Of a stretch of 64,000 bases of DNA, positions 26,670 through 36,082 are shown piece after piece; position 1 is the stretch's first letter, and each line of letters opens with the position of its first letter. The translations under genes were made by a program, and so were the position numbers. This DNA is from Streptomyces sp. NBC_00525 (GTDB taxonomy: Bacteria > Actinomycetota > Actinomycetes > Streptomycetales > Streptomycetaceae): NCBI RefSeq assembly GCF_036346595.1, contig NZ_CP107835.1:62001-126000 (forward strand), read 5' to 3'. Below the pieces are notes generated by a model. The model saw nothing but the letters and a program-made list of their open reading frames with translations, made no database searches and was not told where the DNA came from.

Positions 26670-28292
26670 GTGAGAACTCGGCATCGCCTGCTCGCCTGCG
26701 CCACCGCCGCCCTGCTCGGCGGCGCCGGCGCGCTGATGGCCCCGACCGCCGCCACGGCGCAAGCGGCCAACCTGCTGACCAACCCCGGTTTCGAGGCCGG
26801 CACCCTCGACGGCTGGTCCTGTGCCGGGAACGCCGGCTCGATCGTGAGCAGCCCCGTGCACGGCGGCAGCCGCGCGCTGGCCGCCGCCGTGAGCAACTCG
26901 GACACGGCGCGGTGCGCGCAGACGGTGTCCGTGCAGCCCAGCACGAAGTACACCCTCTCGGCGTGGGTGCGCGGCTCGTACACGTACCTCGGTGTCCAGG
27001 GCGGCACGTCCACCTGGACGGGCTCCGCCTCGGACTGGAAGCAGCTGACGGTCTCCTTCACCACCGGGTCCTCCCAGCAGAGCGCCGAGGTCTACCTGCA
27101 CGGCTGGTACGGGCAGGGCACGTACTACGCGGACGACATCAGCCTGGACGGTCCGGGCGGCAGCGACGACACCGAGGCACCCTCCGTGCCCGGCAACCCG
27201 CGCGCCACCGGCACCTCCGCCAACAGCGTCTCGCTCGCCTGGGACGCGGCCTCCGACAACGTCGGCGTCAGCGGCTACGACGTGTACCGGGACGGCACCC
27301 TGGCGACCTCGGTGACGGGGACCTCCGCCACCGTCGGCGGGCTGACGCCCAGCACCACGTACCGCTTCACCGTCCGGGCGAAGGACCGCGCGGGCAACGT
27401 GTCCCCCGACTCCGCGACCGTCACCGCGACGACCGGGAAGGACGGCGGCAGCGGCGACCGCTTCATCCAGGCCGCCCCGTACCTCTACCTCGGCTGGGGC
27501 AACCCGCCGAGCCCGACCGAGGTCATGCAGGCCACCGGCATCAAGTGGTACACGATGGCGTTCATCCTCGCGCAGAACGGCTGCAACCCCGCCTGGGACA
27601 GCCAGCGTCCGCTGCTCGGCGGCCAGGACGAGGCGGCCATCAAGGCGATCCGGGCGGCCGGCGGTGACATCGTCCCGTCCATCGGCGGCTGGAGCGGCAA
27701 CAAGCTCGGCCCCAACTGCTCGACGACGGAGGCGCTCGCCGGCGCGTACCAGAAGGTCATCGACGCCTATGACCTGAAGGCGATCGACATCGACATCGAG
27801 AACACCGACGAGTTCGAGAACGCCGCCGTGCAGGACCGCATCCTCGGCGCGCTGAAGATCGTCAAGCAGAACAACCCCGGTCTGCGGACGATCGTCACCA
27901 TCCCCACGCTCAACACCGGGCCCAACTCCTGGGGCAACCGGCTGATCGAGCGCGCCCACGCCCTCGGCGCCGACATCGACAACTTCACCATCATGCCGTT
28001 CAACTTCGGCGGCGCGGCCGACATGTACGGCAACACCATCAAGGCCACCGAGGGGCTGAAAACCAAGCTCGTCTCCACCTTCGGCTGGACCGACCAGCAG
28101 GCGTACAACCACATCGGCATCTCCGGCATGAACGACTCCAGCGACGCCGGTGAGGTCACCACTCCGCAGATCTGGACCCAGATCCGCGACTGGGCCAACA
28201 GCCACGACATCGGCCGGCTCGCCTTCTGGGCGGTCAACCGGGACCGGCCGGCCTGGCAGTTCACCTCCATCACGGCGGGCTTCACCGGCTGA
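26670..28292 (+). CDS. secreted GH18 chitinase with CBM and fibronectin III domains
   Basis: GTG at 26670 follows GGAG by a suitable distance; 540 residues. The Sec signal ends near residue 32. A carbohydrate-binding module covers about 34-165, a fibronectin III domain about 172-256 and the GH18 catalytic domain the rest. The active-site strand is [12 protein letters not shown] with Asp373, Asp375 and catalytic Glu377. No DasR-like site is seen directly upstream, so expression may depend on the LPMO promoter or another regulator. It hydrolyses chitin chains, complementing the oxidative LPMO. Confidence 0.92.
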   Translation: MRTRHRLLACATAALLGGAGALMAPTAATAQAANLLTNPGFEAGTLDGWSCAGNAGSIVSSPVHGGSRALAAAVSNSDTARCAQTVSVQPSTKYTLSAWVRGSYTYLGVQGGTSTWTGSASDWKQLTVSFTTGSSQQSAEVYLHGWYGQGTYYADDISLDGPGGSDDTEAPSVPGNPRATGTSANSVSLAWDAASDNVGVSGYDVYRDGTLATSVTGTSATVGGLTPSTTYRFTVRAKDRAGNVSPDSATVTATTGKDGGSGDRFIQAAPYLYLGWGNPPSPTEVMQATGIKWYTMAFILAQNGCNPAWDSQRPLLGGQDEAAIKAIRAAGGDIVPSIGGWSGNKLGPNCSTTEALAGAYQKVIDAYDLKAIDIDIENTDEFENAAVQDRILGALKIVKQNNPGLRTIVTIPTLNTGPNSWGNRLIERAHALGADIDNFTIMPFNFGGAADMYGNTIKATEGLKTKLVSTFGWTDQQAYNHIGISGMNDSSDAGEVTTPQIWTQIRDWANSHDIGRLAFWAVNRDRPAWQFTSITAGFTG

Positions 28293-28314
28293 TCCCCGTA
28301 CGCGATGCACGTTC

Positions 28315-28350
28315 CGCGCCGGCTTCGGGAAGGTTCCCGGGGCCGGCGCG
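28315..28350 (+). terminator. hairpin terminator after the chitinase gene
   Basis: CGCGCCGGC (28315-28323) pairs with GCCGGCGCG (28342-28350); the intervening TTCGGGAA and TTCCCGGG also pair, giving a long GC-rich stem about 23 bases after the chitinase stop. Confidence 0.8.
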
Positions 28351-28473
28351 GTCGTCGTTGCGGGCGGCTGTCCGGCAACCGAATGCAGCGAAGCCCCTCC
28401 GCCGCGTGACATTCGTTCGTATGCTCGAATCCGGCTCCCGGCCGCCGCCGGGGCCGGACAGGAGGAGGGGACC

Positions 28474-28824
28474 ATGTCGGAGCTGTCCAGACGGTCGTTG
28501 CTGGGGTATACGGGGACGGCCGCAGCCGGTGCGGTGTTCGCCAGCGCCGGTACGGCCGAGGCTTCGGGGCAGGAGGCGCAGAGCACCACGACGTCCACCG
28601 TGTTCGAGGACGGCACCGAGTTCCGGGCCGACCACACCATGGGCGAGAACGACCTGCGCATCGAGATGAGCTTCAGCGTGCGCGTCGACAAGCCGAACGG
28701 CTACCCGTCCGCCCAGCACATCACCTCCCTGGAGGTCGCCCAGGCGCTCTCCGCGCTCGCCCAGTCCAAGGGCTGGCCCCCGCTCACCTTCTACGGCACG
28801 CCCCCGCCCGCGCCCCTGAACTGA
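28474..28824 (+). CDS. small Tat-signal-bearing exported protein
   Basis: ATG at 28474 has GGAGGAGGGG just upstream; 116 residues. The N-terminus SELSRRSLLGYTG is a clear twin-Arg signal followed by an Ala/Gly hydrophobic region. The mature part is short and beta-rich (DLRIEMSFSVRVDKPNGYP), ending in a Pro-rich tail. No enzyme family is recognised; Tat export suggests it folds before export, perhaps with a cofactor. The gene is flanked by the chitinase and a convergent hydrolase. Confidence 0.7.
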   Translation: MSELSRRSLLGYTGTAAAGAVFASAGTAEASGQEAQSTTTSTVFEDGTEFRADHTMGENDLRIEMSFSVRVDKPNGYPSAQHITSLEVAQALSALAQSKGWPPLTFYGTPPPAPLN

Positions 28825-28842
28825 CAACCTCCGATCGACCCC

Positions 28843-29664
28843 TCACTGCGCCAGGAACGCGGCCACCCGGTCCGTGAACTCGGCCGTCCGCTCGAAGAGC
28901 ACCACGTGTCCGGCGTCGATCTCCGTGTACGCGCTGCCGGTGATCGCCTCGTGCAGGGCGCGGCTGTGGTCGACCGGGACGGTGGCGTCCCGGGTGTTGC
29001 CGATGACCAGCGTGGGCGCCTCGATGCGTGGCAGCAGGGCGCGGATGTCGACGCGCAGGTTGAGGTCCACGTGGCGCAGGGTGCCCGGTGTGGGCGGCAG
29101 GTTGGGGATCATCGCCTCGACCTCGTCGCGTCCGACGGCGTTGAGGAAGGCCCGGCTGAACCCGGTCATCGTCACGCTCCGGCCGAAGGCGGCGGGGTCG
29201 TTGTCGCCGATTCGCCGCCACAGCGTGAACAGGTTGCGCAGGTACTCGTCCCCGTCGGTGTGGGCCCAGCCCGCGACCAGGACCAGCCGGCGCACCAGGT
29301 CGGGCCGCCGGGCGGCGACGGCGGCGGAGACCGGGGAACCGAGGGAGAAGCCGAGCAGGTCCACCGGTCCGGCACCGGCGTCCTCGATGACGGCGATCAC
29401 CTGTTCGGCGAGTCCCTTGATGCTGAGCGGGCCGCCGTCGTCGGTGGTGCGTTCGGTGCCGGAGAGGTCCGGGGTGATCACCGTACGGGAGCCGGCGAAC
29501 CGGGGGACGACGCCGCCCCAGGTCAGCGCGGCCCCGGCCGATCCGGTGCCGTGGACGAGCAGCAGCGGGGGGTTCGGTCCGGTGCCGGTGAGGTCGTAGG
29601 CGACCCGGGCGGTGCCGACGTCGACGGTGCGGAGGGTGGTTGCGGGGGTGGCGGGGGTCGTCAT
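28843..29664 (-). CDS. alpha/beta hydrolase
   Basis: ATG at 29664; 273 residues. Oxyanion/HG motif LLLVHGTGSAG (34-44), nucleophile Ser107 in GFSLGS, acid residue likely in VIGNTRDATVP, and His in AGHVVLFER. The substrate is unknown. It is divergent from an XRE/MmyB-type regulator, an arrangement commonly seen when that regulator controls the neighbouring hydrolase or reductase gene. Confidence 0.85.
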   Translation of the reverse strand: MTTPATPATTLRTVDVGTARVAYDLTGTGPNPPLLLVHGTGSAGAALTWGGVVPRFAGSRTVITPDLSGTERTTDDGGPLSIKGLAEQVIAVIEDAGAGPVDLLGFSLGSPVSAAVAARRPDLVRRLVLVAGWAHTDGDEYLRNLFTLWRRIGDNDPAAFGRSVTMTGFSRAFLNAVGRDEVEAMIPNLPPTPGTLRHVDLNLRVDIRALLPRIEAPTLVIGNTRDATVPVDHSRALHEAITGSAYTEIDAGHVVLFERTAEFTDRVAAFLAQ

Positions 29665-29822
29665 GGTGGTGCCTCACTCCTGTGACTGGGCTTGGGGGCC
29701 GGGGTGTCCGGCCCGGTGTGCCGCTGACTCTGCCGCCGTACGGAAGGGGCCGGGAGAGCCCCGCCGAGCCTGGGACCGGCGGTCCCTGGTTGCGCCGGGG
29801 GCGGTCCGGCAGGATGACGGGC

Positions 29823-30755
29823 ATGACGATCGACCGCCGGCAGCTCGCCGACTTCCTGCGCCGTTCACGCGACCGGGTCCGCCCGCAGGACGCGGGGCTG
29901 CCCATCGGTCCGCGCCGCCGGACGCCGGGGCTGCGGCGGGAGGAGGTCGCCCAGCTGGCCGGGATGTCGGCCGACTACTACGTTCGCCTGGAGCAGGCGC
30001 GCGGTCCGCAGCCCTCGCCGCAGATCCTGGCCTCCCTGGCCCGCGCGCTGCGGCTGAGCGGTGACGAGCGGGACCATCTGCATCTGCTGGCGGGCCACCG
30101 CCCGCCCGCCGGGGGCCCGGCCGGGGACCATGTCGAACCCGGCCTGCTGCATCTGCTGGACCAGTTGCCGACGACCCCCGCCCAGGTCATCGGCGACCTC
30201 GGCGACGTCCTCGCGCAGAACGAGGCGGCGCGGGCCCTGCTGGGCGGGGTGTGCACGGTCTCGGAGTACGGGCGGAACCTGGTGTGGCGCTGGTTCACGG
30301 ACCCGGACCAGCGGGCCGCGTACCCGCCGGAGGAGCACGCGTACTACAGCCGCCTGCACGTCGCCGATCTGCGGGCCGCCGTGGGCCGCCGGGCGGGCGA
30401 CCCGGCCGCCGCGCGCCTGGTCAGCCGGCTCCGCGCGGCGAGCGAGGAGTTCGCCGGGCTCTGGCCGCTGCACGAGGTGGCGGTGCGCCGGCGCACCCGG
30501 ATGCGGCTGCTCCATCCGCTCGTCGGCCCGGTCGAGCTGGACTGTCAGGTCCTCCTCGCGCCGCAGGGCGAGCAGCGCCTGGTCCTGTTCACCCCGCCGC
30601 CGGGCACGGACGCGGCGGGGCAGCTGGCCCTGTTGGGGGCGGTGGGGTCGGGGCAGTTCAGCCCGTCGGCGTCTTCTCCGTCTCCGGGCCCGTCTTCTCC
30701 GTCTCCGGGCCCGTCTTCTCCGGTGTCTGCTCCATCGCCGCGGGCTGCCCGCTGA
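29823..30755 (+). CDS. XRE-family regulator with MmyB-like ligand-binding domain
   Basis: ATG at 29823 (310 residues); an ATG at 29814 is an alternative. The HTH covers about 8-75 with the diagnostic [26 protein letters not shown] region. The C-terminal domain resembles MmyB ([17 protein letters not shown] and [19 protein letters not shown] segments), thought to bind a fatty-acid-like ligand. The last ~30 residues are a low-complexity Ser/Pro/Gly tail (SPSPGPS repeats) and the gene overlaps the 3' end of the convergent siderophore ATPase gene by 98 bases. Confidence 0.85.
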   Translation: MTIDRRQLADFLRRSRDRVRPQDAGLPIGPRRRTPGLRREEVAQLAGMSADYYVRLEQARGPQPSPQILASLARALRLSGDERDHLHLLAGHRPPAGGPAGDHVEPGLLHLLDQLPTTPAQVIGDLGDVLAQNEAARALLGGVCTVSEYGRNLVWRWFTDPDQRAAYPPEEHAYYSRLHVADLRAAVGRRAGDPAAARLVSRLRAASEEFAGLWPLHEVAVRRRTRMRLLHPLVGPVELDCQVLLAPQGEQRLVLFTPPPGTDAAGQLALLGAVGSGQFSPSASSPSPGPSSPSPGPSSPVSAPSPRAAR

Positions 30756-31539
30756 AGCCCGGGACGACGAGGCGGCCGCCCGTGACGGGGTCGGTGATGA
30801 TGACGGAGGACAGGCCGAAGACCTCCTGGACCATCTCGGTGGTGACCACCTCGTCCGGTGCCCCCTGCGCGACGATGCGGCCGTTCTTCATGGCGACGAG
30901 GTGGTCGGCGTAGCGGACGGCCTGGTTCAGGTCGTGCAGGACGGCGACGACGGTGCGGCCGCGTTCGAGGTTGAGGCGGCGGACCAGGTCCAGGACCTCC
31001 ACCTGGTGGGCGATGTCCAGATAGGTGGTGGGCTCGTCGAGCAGCAGCAGTTCGGTGTCCTGGGCGAGGGCCATGGCGATCCAGACGCGCTGGCGCTGGC
31101 CGCCGGAGAGTTCGTCCACCGGCCGGTCGGCGAGCGAGGCCGTGTTCGTACGCTCCAGGGCGTCGCCGACGGCCTGTTCGTCGGCCTCCGACCACTGCTG
31201 CCACCACTTCTGGTGCGGCTGGCGGCCGCGTGCGACGAGGTCGGCGACGGTGATGCCGTCCGGGGGCGTGGGGGTCTGCGGGAGTACGCCGACGGTCTGG
31301 GCGATCTGCTTGGCGGGCAGGCCGGCGAGTTCGCGGCCGTCCAGGAGCACGGAGCCGCGCTTCGGCTTCAGGAGGCGGCCGAGCGCCCGCAGGAGGGTGG
31401 ACTTTCCGCAGGCGTTGGGCCCGACGACGATCGTGACCTGGCCGTCGGGGATCTCCAGGTCCAGGCCCTCGACGACGGTGCGGTCCTCGTAGGCCAGGGT
31501 CAGGTCGTGCGCCGAGAGGCGGCTGGCGGGACGGCTCAT
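30658..31539 (-). CDS. iron-siderophore ABC transporter ATP-binding protein
   Basis: ATG at 31539 overlaps the stop of the permease gene (ATGA); 293 residues. Walker [10 protein letters not shown] (40-48), signature [18 protein letters not shown], Walker [13 protein letters not shown] and the switch His in AVLHDLNQA are all present, matching FepC/FecE-type ATPases that drive import of ferric siderophores. The extreme C-terminus carries the repetitive TGPETEK tail, unusual for the family and created by the overlap with the convergent gene. Confidence 0.93.
   Translation of the reverse strand: MSRPASRLSAHDLTLAYEDRTVVEGLDLEIPDGQVTIVVGPNACGKSTLLRALGRLLKPKRGSVLLDGRELAGLPAKQIAQTVGVLPQTPTPPDGITVADLVARGRQPHQKWWQQWSEADEQAVGDALERTNTASLADRPVDELSGGQRQRVWIAMALAQDTELLLLDEPTTYLDIAHQVEVLDLVRRLNLERGRTVVAVLHDLNQAVRYADHLVAMKNGRIVAQGAPDEVVTTEMVQEVFGLSSVIITDPVTGGRLVVPGFSGQPAAMEQTPEKTGPETEKTGPETEKTPTG
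30671..30722. repeat. 21-bp tandem repeat in overlapping gene ends
   Basis: The unit GTCTTCTCCGTCTCCGGGCC plus C (21 bases) occurs at 30671-30691 and 30692-30712, with a partial third copy at 30713-30722. It lies inside the overlap between the XRE regulator and the siderophore ATPase gene, encoding SPSPGPS heptads on the + strand and TGPETEK heptads on the - strand. Because the unit is a multiple of three, copy-number change keeps both frames. Confidence 0.85.
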
Positions 31540-32615
31540 GACGAGGTGCCTCCGGTACGGCTGCGGGTGCGGACGATGAGCCACATCAGGTACGGGGCGC
31601 CCACCACGGCGGTGAGGACTCCGGTCGGCAGCTCGATCGGGGAGAACAGGCGGCGGGCGAGCAGGTCCGCGACGACGACGATCAGCGCCCCCAGGAGCGC
31701 CGACGACAGCAGCGGGGTCTGTGCCGTACGGGTGAGCCGGCGCGCGATCTGCGGGGCGAGCAGGGCGACGAAGTCGACCGGGCCGACCGCGCCGGTGGCC
31801 ACCGACGCGAGGACGACGCCGAGCGCGGTCAGCCCGAGCCGTACCCGGCCCAGGCGGACGCCGAGCGCGGTCGCCGTGTCGTCGTCGAAGGAGGCGCTGC
31901 GCTGGGCGCGGGCCGCCCACATCGCCGCCGGGACGCCGATCGCGAGGACGACGAGGAGCGGCCCGGCCTCCTCGTATCCCCGGCTGTTGAGGGAGCCGGT
32001 CAGCCAGACCTTGGCCTGCTGGGCCACCAGGTAGTCGCCCTTGGTGAGGAGCAGCTGGGTCAGCGAGCCGAGCGCGACCGAGACGCCGATGCCGACGAGG
32101 ACGAAGCGCGAGGAGTGCAGCCCGCCGCGCCAGGCGAACACGTACACGAGGAGGGCCGCCGCCATGCCGCCGGCGACGGAGACGTAGGGCAGCGCGTCGG
32201 CGGCGACCAGGTTGAAGCTGAGCGCGGCGACGGTGGCGGCGCCCGCCCCGTGGGTGACGCCGATGACGTCGGGGCTGGCGAGCGGGTTGCGGGCGACGGT
32301 CTGCACCAGTGCCCCGGCGATGCCGAACGCGACGCCGGCCAGGAGGCCGACGACCAGGCGCGGCAGCCGCAGGGTGCCCACGACGAGTTCGTCCGGGCTG
32401 GGCAGGCCGAACAGTACGCGGACGACTTCGCCGGGGGCGACGAACGATTCGCCGACGCACAGGTAGGCCACGACCGCGCAGGCGAGCAGTACCGTCAGGA
32501 GGGCGGCGACGACGACGGAGCGGCGGTGGAGGAGGAAGCTGGCGCGCCCGCGCCGCAGGACGGTGTGCCCGGCGGGCCGCAGGCGCGTGGGGGCGAGGGT
32601 CGCGGTCCGGCTCAC
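31536..32615 (-). CDS. FecCD-family iron-siderophore permease
   Basis: GTG at 32615 overlaps the stop of the upstream permease gene by four bases (GTGA); 359 residues, about ten membrane helices preceded by an Arg-rich N-terminus. Typical FecCD/BtuC features include [27 protein letters not shown] and the C-terminal [17 protein letters not shown] segment next to the ATPase-coupling region. It forms the second permease half of the importer. Confidence 0.92.
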   Translation of the reverse strand: MSRTATLAPTRLRPAGHTVLRRGRASFLLHRRSVVVAALLTVLLACAVVAYLCVGESFVAPGEVVRVLFGLPSPDELVVGTLRLPRLVVGLLAGVAFGIAGALVQTVARNPLASPDVIGVTHGAGAATVAALSFNLVAADALPYVSVAGGMAAALLVYVFAWRGGLHSSRFVLVGIGVSVALGSLTQLLLTKGDYLVAQQAKVWLTGSLNSRGYEEAGPLLVVLAIGVPAAMWAARAQRSASFDDDTATALGVRLGRVRLGLTALGVVLASVATGAVGPVDFVALLAPQIARRLTRTAQTPLLSSALLGALIVVVADLLARRLFSPIELPTGVLTAVVGAPYLMWLIVRTRSRTGGTSS

Positions 32616-33622
32616 GCGGCCACCACCGTGCGGCGGCGGACGAGCGCGACCAGGAACGGCACGCCGATGAGGGCGGTCATGACCGCCACCGGTACCTCCG
32701 AGGGCGGGAAGAGGACGCGGCCGATCACATCGGAGCCGAGGATCATCACCGGCCCGAGCAGGGCGGCCATCGGCAGGACCCAGCGGTGGGCGGTGCCCAC
32801 CAGGGCGCGGGCGATGTGCGGGACGGCCAGGCCGGTGAAGGCGATCGGGCCGACCGCGGCGACGGCGGCGCCGGTGAGCACGGTGGCGCCGAGGGCGCCC
32901 AGGGCGCGCAGCCGGCCGACGTTGTTGCCGAGGTTGCGGGCGGCGTCGTCGCCGAGGGCGAGGGCGTCGAGTCCTCGGGCGACGGCCGCGACCAGGAGGG
33001 CTCCGGCGAGCATGAACGGCCAGAACTGGCCGATCAGCTCGCCGTCGCGGCCGCTGATGGAGCCGACCTGCCAGAAGCGGAACTCGTCGAGGGCGCGGGC
33101 GTTGGTGGTGGCGATCCCGGACACGACCGAGGCGAGGAAGGCGTTCATCGCGGCGCCCGCGAGGGCGAGCTTGACCGGTGACGCCCCGCCGCGCCCGCCG
33201 CTGGCGACGGCGTACACGGCCACTCCGGCCACGGCGGAGCCGGCGAACGCGAACCAGACGTAGCCGCCCAGCGAGTGCACGCCGAAGAACGCGATGGCGG
33301 TCACCACGCCGACCGATGCGCCCTGGCTGATGCCGAGGATGCCGGGTTCGGCGATGGGGTTGCGGGTGATGCCCTGCATGACCGTTCCCGCGAGAGCGAG
33401 CGCGGCGCCGGCCAGGATGCCGACCACCGTGCGGGGTACGCGCAGGGCGCGGACCACCTGGGCGTCGGCGCTGCCGCCGTCGTGGAACAGGGCCTGGATC
33501 GCGGCGCCCGGTGCGACGTGGCGGCTGCCGACGATGAGGCTCAGGAGGACGGCGACCAGCAGCATCGCCGCGCCGGCGAGCAGCCAGGCTGCCCGCCGGC
33601 GGGTGAGGGGGGAGGGCGGCAT
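32612..33622 (-). CDS. FecCD-family iron-siderophore permease, first copy in operon
   Basis: ATG at 33622; 336 residues, about ten membrane helices. It contains [26 protein letters not shown] and [17 protein letters not shown], hallmarks of FecCD permeases. It starts 29 bases after the substrate-binding lipoprotein gene and overlaps the next permease gene, so all four genes form one operon. A heterodimeric permease is implied. Confidence 0.93.
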   Translation of the reverse strand: MPPSPLTRRRAAWLLAGAAMLLVAVLLSLIVGSRHVAPGAAIQALFHDGGSADAQVVRALRVPRTVVGILAGAALALAGTVMQGITRNPIAEPGILGISQGASVGVVTAIAFFGVHSLGGYVWFAFAGSAVAGVAVYAVASGGRGGASPVKLALAGAAMNAFLASVVSGIATTNARALDEFRFWQVGSISGRDGELIGQFWPFMLAGALLVAAVARGLDALALGDDAARNLGNNVGRLRALGALGATVLTGAAVAAVGPIAFTGLAVPHIARALVGTAHRWVLPMAALLGPVMILGSDVIGRVLFPPSEVPVAVMTALIGVPFLVALVRRRTVVAA

Positions 33623-33651
33623 GCGCCGGGCTCGCTCTCTTCTTGCGGTGC

Positions 33652-34695
33652 TCAGGCCGTCAGGTGCTTCTGGAGGTCGTCGAGGACCGCTTCGGCTGCG
33701 GTGACGCCGAGGCCCAGGTACCAGGTCTCGTCGGGGACGTCGAAGGCGTGCCCGTCCTTGACCGCCTTGAGGTTCTTCCACAGCGGGTTGGACTGGGCCT
33801 TGCTCTTGTCGGTGGCCTTCGCGTCGCCGTAGACGCCGGTGAAGATGTAGTCGGCGTCGGCCTGGTCGATGTTCTCGGCGCTGACCTCGGCGGCCAGGTC
33901 GGGGATGTCCTGGTTCGCGGGGCGCGGGATGCCGACGTCCTTGAGGATGGTGCCGATGAAGGAGGCGTTGGCGTAGAGGCGGATCAGCCCGTCGGGCAGG
34001 TAGCGGACCATCGACACGGTCGGCTTGTCGGCCCCGAGCTTCTCGCCGAGGGCCTCGGCCTTCTTCTTGTACGCGGCGAGGTTGGCCTCGGCCTGGGAGG
34101 TCTTGTCCAGCGCGGCGGCGTTGAGGAGGTAGTTCTCCTTCCAGGTGAAGCCGGGGCGGATGGAGAAGACGGTGGGCGCGATCTGCGACAGCTCGTCGTA
34201 GGAGTTGGCGGCGCGCAGCTGGCTGCCCAGGATCAGGTCGGGCTTGAGCGCGGCGATCGCCTCCAGGTTGAGGCTGTTGATGGTGCCGACGTTCTTGGGG
34301 GTGCCCGCGTCCTTCTTGAGGTACGAGGGGAGCTCCGGCGAGCCCTCGGTCGGGGCGAGGCCGACCGGCTTCACGCCGAGCGAAACGACGTTGTCGAGCT
34401 CGCCGACGTCGAGGACGACGACCCGCTGGGGCTGCGCCTTGATCTCGGTGCTGCCCATGGCGTGCTTGACCGTACGGGGCCACTCGCCGGGCTGGGCGTC
34501 GGTGCCGAGCGCGGCGGTCTTCTCGGCGGCGTCGCCGAAGTCCTTGCCGCCCTTGGCGACGGACTTGGAGTCCTTCGTCCCCCGGGCGGACGAGCCCTGG
34601 TCGTCCCCGGAGGAATCGGCGCCGCACGCGGCGAGGGAGAGTGCGGCAGCGACGGCGAGGGCTACTGCGGCGGTACCACGGCGCCGATATGACAT
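33652..34695 (-). CDS. siderophore-binding lipoprotein of an ABC importer
   Basis: ATG at 34695 with AGGAGA seven bases upstream; 347 residues. The signal peptide ends in a lipobox with Cys24 (SLAACG). The remainder has the FecB/FepB-type two-lobe pattern (PQRVVVLDVGELDNVVSLGVKPVG, and NLEAIAALKPDLILGSQ). It captures ferric siderophore outside the membrane and passes it to the two FecCD permeases. An iron box and promoter lie directly upstream. No siderophore synthesis gene is in the window, so this is probably a xenosiderophore uptake system or one whose synthesis genes lie elsewhere. Confidence 0.92.
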   Translation of the reverse strand: MSYRRRGTAAVALAVAAALSLAACGADSSGDDQGSSARGTKDSKSVAKGGKDFGDAAEKTAALGTDAQPGEWPRTVKHAMGSTEIKAQPQRVVVLDVGELDNVVSLGVKPVGLAPTEGSPELPSYLKKDAGTPKNVGTINSLNLEAIAALKPDLILGSQLRAANSYDELSQIAPTVFSIRPGFTWKENYLLNAAALDKTSQAEANLAAYKKKAEALGEKLGADKPTVSMVRYLPDGLIRLYANASFIGTILKDVGIPRPANQDIPDLAAEVSAENIDQADADYIFTGVYGDAKATDKSKAQSNPLWKNLKAVKDGHAFDVPDETWYLGLGVTAAEAVLDDLQKHLTA

Positions 34696-34726
34696 GAACG
34701 TATCTCCTAGTTGGTTCACCTTTAAA

Positions 34727-34754
34727 GAATTAGGCGAGCCTCACCTTATGCCAA
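34727..34754 (-). promoter_or_regulatory. iron-regulated promoter with DmdR1/IdeR-type iron box
   Basis: TTAGGCGAGCCTCACCTTA (34730-34748) closely matches the actinobacterial iron box consensus TTAGGTTAGGCTCACCTAA. On the minus strand it sits between a -35-like TTGGCA (34754-34749) and a -10-like TAATTC (34732-34727), 16 bases apart, so bound Fe-DmdR1 would block the siderophore operon promoter when iron is sufficient. Confidence 0.85.
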
Positions 34755-34821
34755 CGTTATCGGCGCGGAAGCAAGCGGGGTGACACGTTCCAGCCATCAG
34801 CCGATGGCCGATTCCGGCCCG

Positions 34822-35565
34822 TCAGAAGAGGGCGTCGGCCAGCATGAAGGCCGCGACCGCCAGCAGGGCCCAGGCGAAGAGACGTTGCAGGGTGTTGCCG
34901 CTGAGGCGTTGGGCGTACCGCTTGCCGTCCCAGGCGCCGAGGATCGCGGCGGCGGTGAAGGGGGCGATGACGGCCCAGTCCAGATGCATGCCGCTGCCGG
35001 CGCGGGCGCCGAGCGCGGCGATCGAGTTGAGGGTGATGACCAGCAGGCTGGTGCCGATGGCCCGGCGCATGGGGAGGTTCAGCACCCGGACCAGCGCCGG
35101 TACGGCGAGGAAGCCGCCGCCCACCCCCAGCAGCCCCGTCACCGCGCCGAGGCCGGCCCCGGCGGCGCCCGCCTTCGCGGGGCGCACCTCGCCCGTGGCC
35201 GGGGCGGTCGCGGGGCGCAGCATGCGCAGGGCGGCGAGGCCCGCGATTCCGGCGAAGGCGAAGGTCAGGAGCGCCTGGGGCAGATGGCCCGCGGCCAGGC
35301 CCGCGAGCATGGCGGGGACGATGCCCGCCGACGCGAACAGCAGCCCGGTCCGCCAGGCCACGTTGCCGTCGCGGGCGTGCCCGGCGAGCGAGGTCACGGA
35401 GGTCAGGGTGACGATGATCAGGCTGGCGGTGATGGCGTCGGCCGCCGGCATACCGATGAGGTAGGTCAGGGCGGGGACCGCCAGGACGCTGCCGCCACCG
35501 CCGAGGCCGCCGAGGGCCAGGCCGACGACGGTTCCGGCGACGAGCGCGAGGATCAGGGCGGTCAT
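34822..35565 (-). CDS. TauE/SafE-family sulfite/sulfonate exporter-like membrane protein
   Basis: ATG at 35565 overlaps the rhodanese stop (ATGA); 247 residues with about eight membrane helices. The N-terminal [24 protein letters not shown] and central [20 protein letters not shown] are the duplicated TauE/SafE signature. Members move sulfite, sulfonate or related sulfur anions across the membrane. In this persulfide/sulfide cluster, export of sulfite produced by persulfide oxidation is a sensible role. Confidence 0.9.
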   Translation of the reverse strand: MTALILALVAGTVVGLALGGLGGGGSVLAVPALTYLIGMPAADAITASLIIVTLTSVTSLAGHARDGNVAWRTGLLFASAGIVPAMLAGLAAGHLPQALLTFAFAGIAGLAALRMLRPATAPATGEVRPAKAGAAGAGLGAVTGLLGVGGGFLAVPALVRVLNLPMRRAIGTSLLVITLNSIAALGARAGSGMHLDWAVIAPFTAAAILGAWDGKRYAQRLSGNTLQRLFAWALLAVAAFMLADALF

Positions 35566-35978
35566 GCCACACAGCCCTCACGTCCGGCCGCGGCGACGAC
35601 CGGGTGTCCGGCGGCGGCCCACCGCTTCATGCCGCCCTTGACGTCCACCGCGTCCGCGCCCCGTGCGCCGAGGAGCGCGACGGCCCGTTGCGAGCGGTTC
35701 CCGCTGCGGCATATGACCACCAGCGGCCGCCCCCGGACGGCTCGGGGCAGGGGCGCCCCGGCGGCCAGGCCGGACAGCGGCGCGTGCACGGCGCCGGGGG
35801 CCCGCCCGGCGTCCCACTCGTTCCGCTCACGGACATCCAGGAGTACGGCCGGGGCGTCGGGGCCGTGGGTGCGGCGGTGGGCCTCCTCGACGGTGACGCG
35901 TTTCTTGTCCCGGCCGGTGTCCCAGCCGGTGTTCCGGGTCGTGTTCCGGGTCGCGTTTCGGGAGAACAGGGGCAGCAT
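35562..35978 (-). CDS. single-domain rhodanese sulfurtransferase
   Basis: ATG at 35978, with GAGAGG upstream; 138 residues. Rhodanese fold with catalytic Cys90 in VICRSGNRSQ. The N-terminal ~25 residues form a short Arg/Asn/Thr-rich repeat (NATRNTTRNTGWDTGRD) of unknown role. It transfers sulfane sulfur, for example between thiosulfate or persulfides and thiol acceptors. It is co-transcribed with the upstream MBL-rhodanese gene (104-base gap) and coupled to the TauE-type exporter. Confidence 0.88.
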   Translation of the reverse strand: MLPLFSRNATRNTTRNTGWDTGRDKKRVTVEEAHRRTHGPDAPAVLLDVRERNEWDAGRAPGAVHAPLSGLAAGAPLPRAVRGRPLVVICRSGNRSQRAVALLGARGADAVDVKGGMKRWAAAGHPVVAAAGREGCVA

Positions 35979-36082
35979 GACGGGCCTCTCGACGTGCGGT
36001 CGTACGGGGGTGGGGCGGGGGGGTTACGGGGATGGGTCGTCCGGGTCCGCCGCACGGTGGCGGTCCGGCCGGGCGTGTCCGC

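Noticed and set aside
26660..28691. Long minus-strand open frame opposite the chitinase gene
   Set aside because: High Arg/Val/Gly content with no recognised motif; the plus strand encodes a complete GH18 chitinase.
28474..28824. Small Tat protein as a chitin-module member
   Set aside because: A strong terminator lies between it and the chitinase and it lacks a DasR-like site; no link beyond position.
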